From: Alphaproteobacteria bacterium
GTDB lineage: Bacteria > Pseudomonadota > Alphaproteobacteria > Micavibrionales > Micavibrionaceae
Length of the DNA stretch: 6,622 bases
Direction: 5' to 3'
Assembly (NCBI GenBank): GCA_023301785.1
Contig: JALZUF010000117.1
Coordinates: forward strand, 1 to 6,622
Below, one piece after another: positions 5,975-6,622 of this stretch. The translations under genes were made by a program, and so were the position numbers. The notes beneath the pieces are model-generated. The model did not search any database, was not told the origin of the DNA, and saw only the letters and a list, made by a program, of their open reading frames with translations. Each line of letters begins with the position of its first letter. Positions within the stretch are counted from its first letter, which is position 1.

Positions 5975-6622
5975 TTAACGATCTTCCGTTCTTAACAGAT
6001 AACCCTTACCACGCACCGTTTGCAGGTATCGCGGGCGGTTACTATCTTCTTCCAATTTACGGCGCAAGCGTGTAACTTGAACATCAACTGTACGTTTATC
6101 TGGATCCATATCGCACGCTTGTGATAACGCCTCACGGCTCATGACAATATTTTTTTGTTGTAACAAAGTATCCAATAATTGTGCTTCGCCATCCGTCAAT
6201 CGCACGTGTTCATCACCATTAATTAATTCATTGTGATCTGCATGATATTCCCAATGGCCGATTTGGTTTATTTTTTCAATCGTCTCGGGTTTAGGCTTAC
6301 GGCGCAAGATTGCTTTTAAGCGAAGGACAAGCTCACGCGGATCAAACGGTTTTGCCAAATAATCATCCGCTCCACTTGTAAGGCCTTTAATTTTATCTTC
6401 CGTTTCATCCATTGCGGTTAGCAATAAAACAGGCACATCATTATTTTCGCGTAATTCTTCGGTGAATTCCATGCCATCTTGCCCTGGCATCATGACATCA
6501 ACCACAAGAGCGTCATATAACGTTATCTTTAGGATATCTTTCGCATGTGCTGCATTTTCGGCAGTACTCACGAAAAAACCATTCTCGGTCAGGTAGCGTG
6601 CCACAAGCGTACGAATACGGTC
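5975..6622 (-). CDS. OmpR-family response regulator, 5' end beyond window
   Basis: A DNA-binding response regulator with receiver and winged-helix domains, the partner of the EnvZ-like kinase. The frame is open to the window edge, giving 215 visible residues beginning DRIRTLVARYLTENGF. The GTG at 6604 encodes the Val of that conserved first helix and is not a start; perhaps 10-20 N-terminal residues with the first strand and most of the acidic pocket are missing. In visible numbering the phospho-acceptor is Asp42 (VVDVMMPG), the switch Thr is Thr69 (LLLTAMDE), and Lys91 lies in YLAKPFD. The DNA-binding domain covers about 121-212, with the recognition helix in KRTVDVQVTRLRRKLEED and the wing in RYLQTVRGKGYLL. 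It closely resembles alphaproteobacterial OmpR-type regulators, but the regulon is unknown. The kinase gene follows after four bases, so the two are surely co-transcribed; the operon promoter lies outside the window. Confidence 0.95.
   Translation of the reverse strand, partial: DRIRTLVARYLTENGFFVSTAENAAHAKDILKITLYDALVVDVMMPGQDGMEFTEELRENNDVPVLLLTAMDETEDKIKGLTSGADDYLAKPFDPRELVLRLKAILRRKPKPETIEKINQIGHWEYHADHNELINGDEHVRLTDGEAQLLDTLLQQKNIVMSREALSQACDMDPDKRTVDVQVTRLRRKLEEDSNRPRYLQTVRGKGYLLRTEDR

Overview
The window is compact, AT-rich bacterial chromosome and most likely comes from an alphaproteobacterium. Three things point there: a RecX of the alphaproteobacterial type (an ARKKRLGPF-like motif and a lysine-rich N-terminal tail), a sensor kinase whose phospho-acceptor domain resembles the PleC/DivJ/PdhS group, and an EnvZ/OmpR-type pair of the alphaproteobacterial form. 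The genus cannot be read from this sequence. I see no mobile element, CRISPR array, tRNA or rRNA, and nothing suggests recent transfer.

Layout, left to right: the 5' end of an unrecognised minus-strand gene (1-59, cut by the window edge); a minus-strand ABC-2 transporter permease (96-926); recX on the plus strand, divergent from the permease with only 14 bp between them (941-1597); a long minus-strand membrane sensor histidine kinase with two PAS domains (1594-4176); csaA, a small tRNA-binding-domain protein on the plus strand (4298-4636, true start at the ATG with a Shine-Dalgarno, not the upstream TTG); an EnvZ-like histidine kinase (4633-5970); and its OmpR-like response regulator (5975 to beyond 6622, 5' end missing).

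Signalling dominates. The regulator and the EnvZ-like kinase form a two-component operon (regulator first, 4-base gap). The PAS-containing kinase is an orphan here, and its partner probably lies elsewhere; by family resemblance this could be a DivK/PleD-type regulator. RecX (RecA modulator), CsaA (chaperone/tRNA-binding) and the exporter permease are housekeeping or accessory genes with no evident functional link to the kinases.

The packing is extremely tight. Both plus-strand genes end by sharing a TTAA with the stop codon of the convergent minus-strand gene. The csaA terminator hairpin lies inside the coding sequence of the opposing EnvZ-like kinase, over its conserved C-terminal SPQGGLRV segment. 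I find no wholly new biological system; the points of interest are architectural (overlapping ends, embedded terminator, bidirectional start region) plus the orphan kinase.
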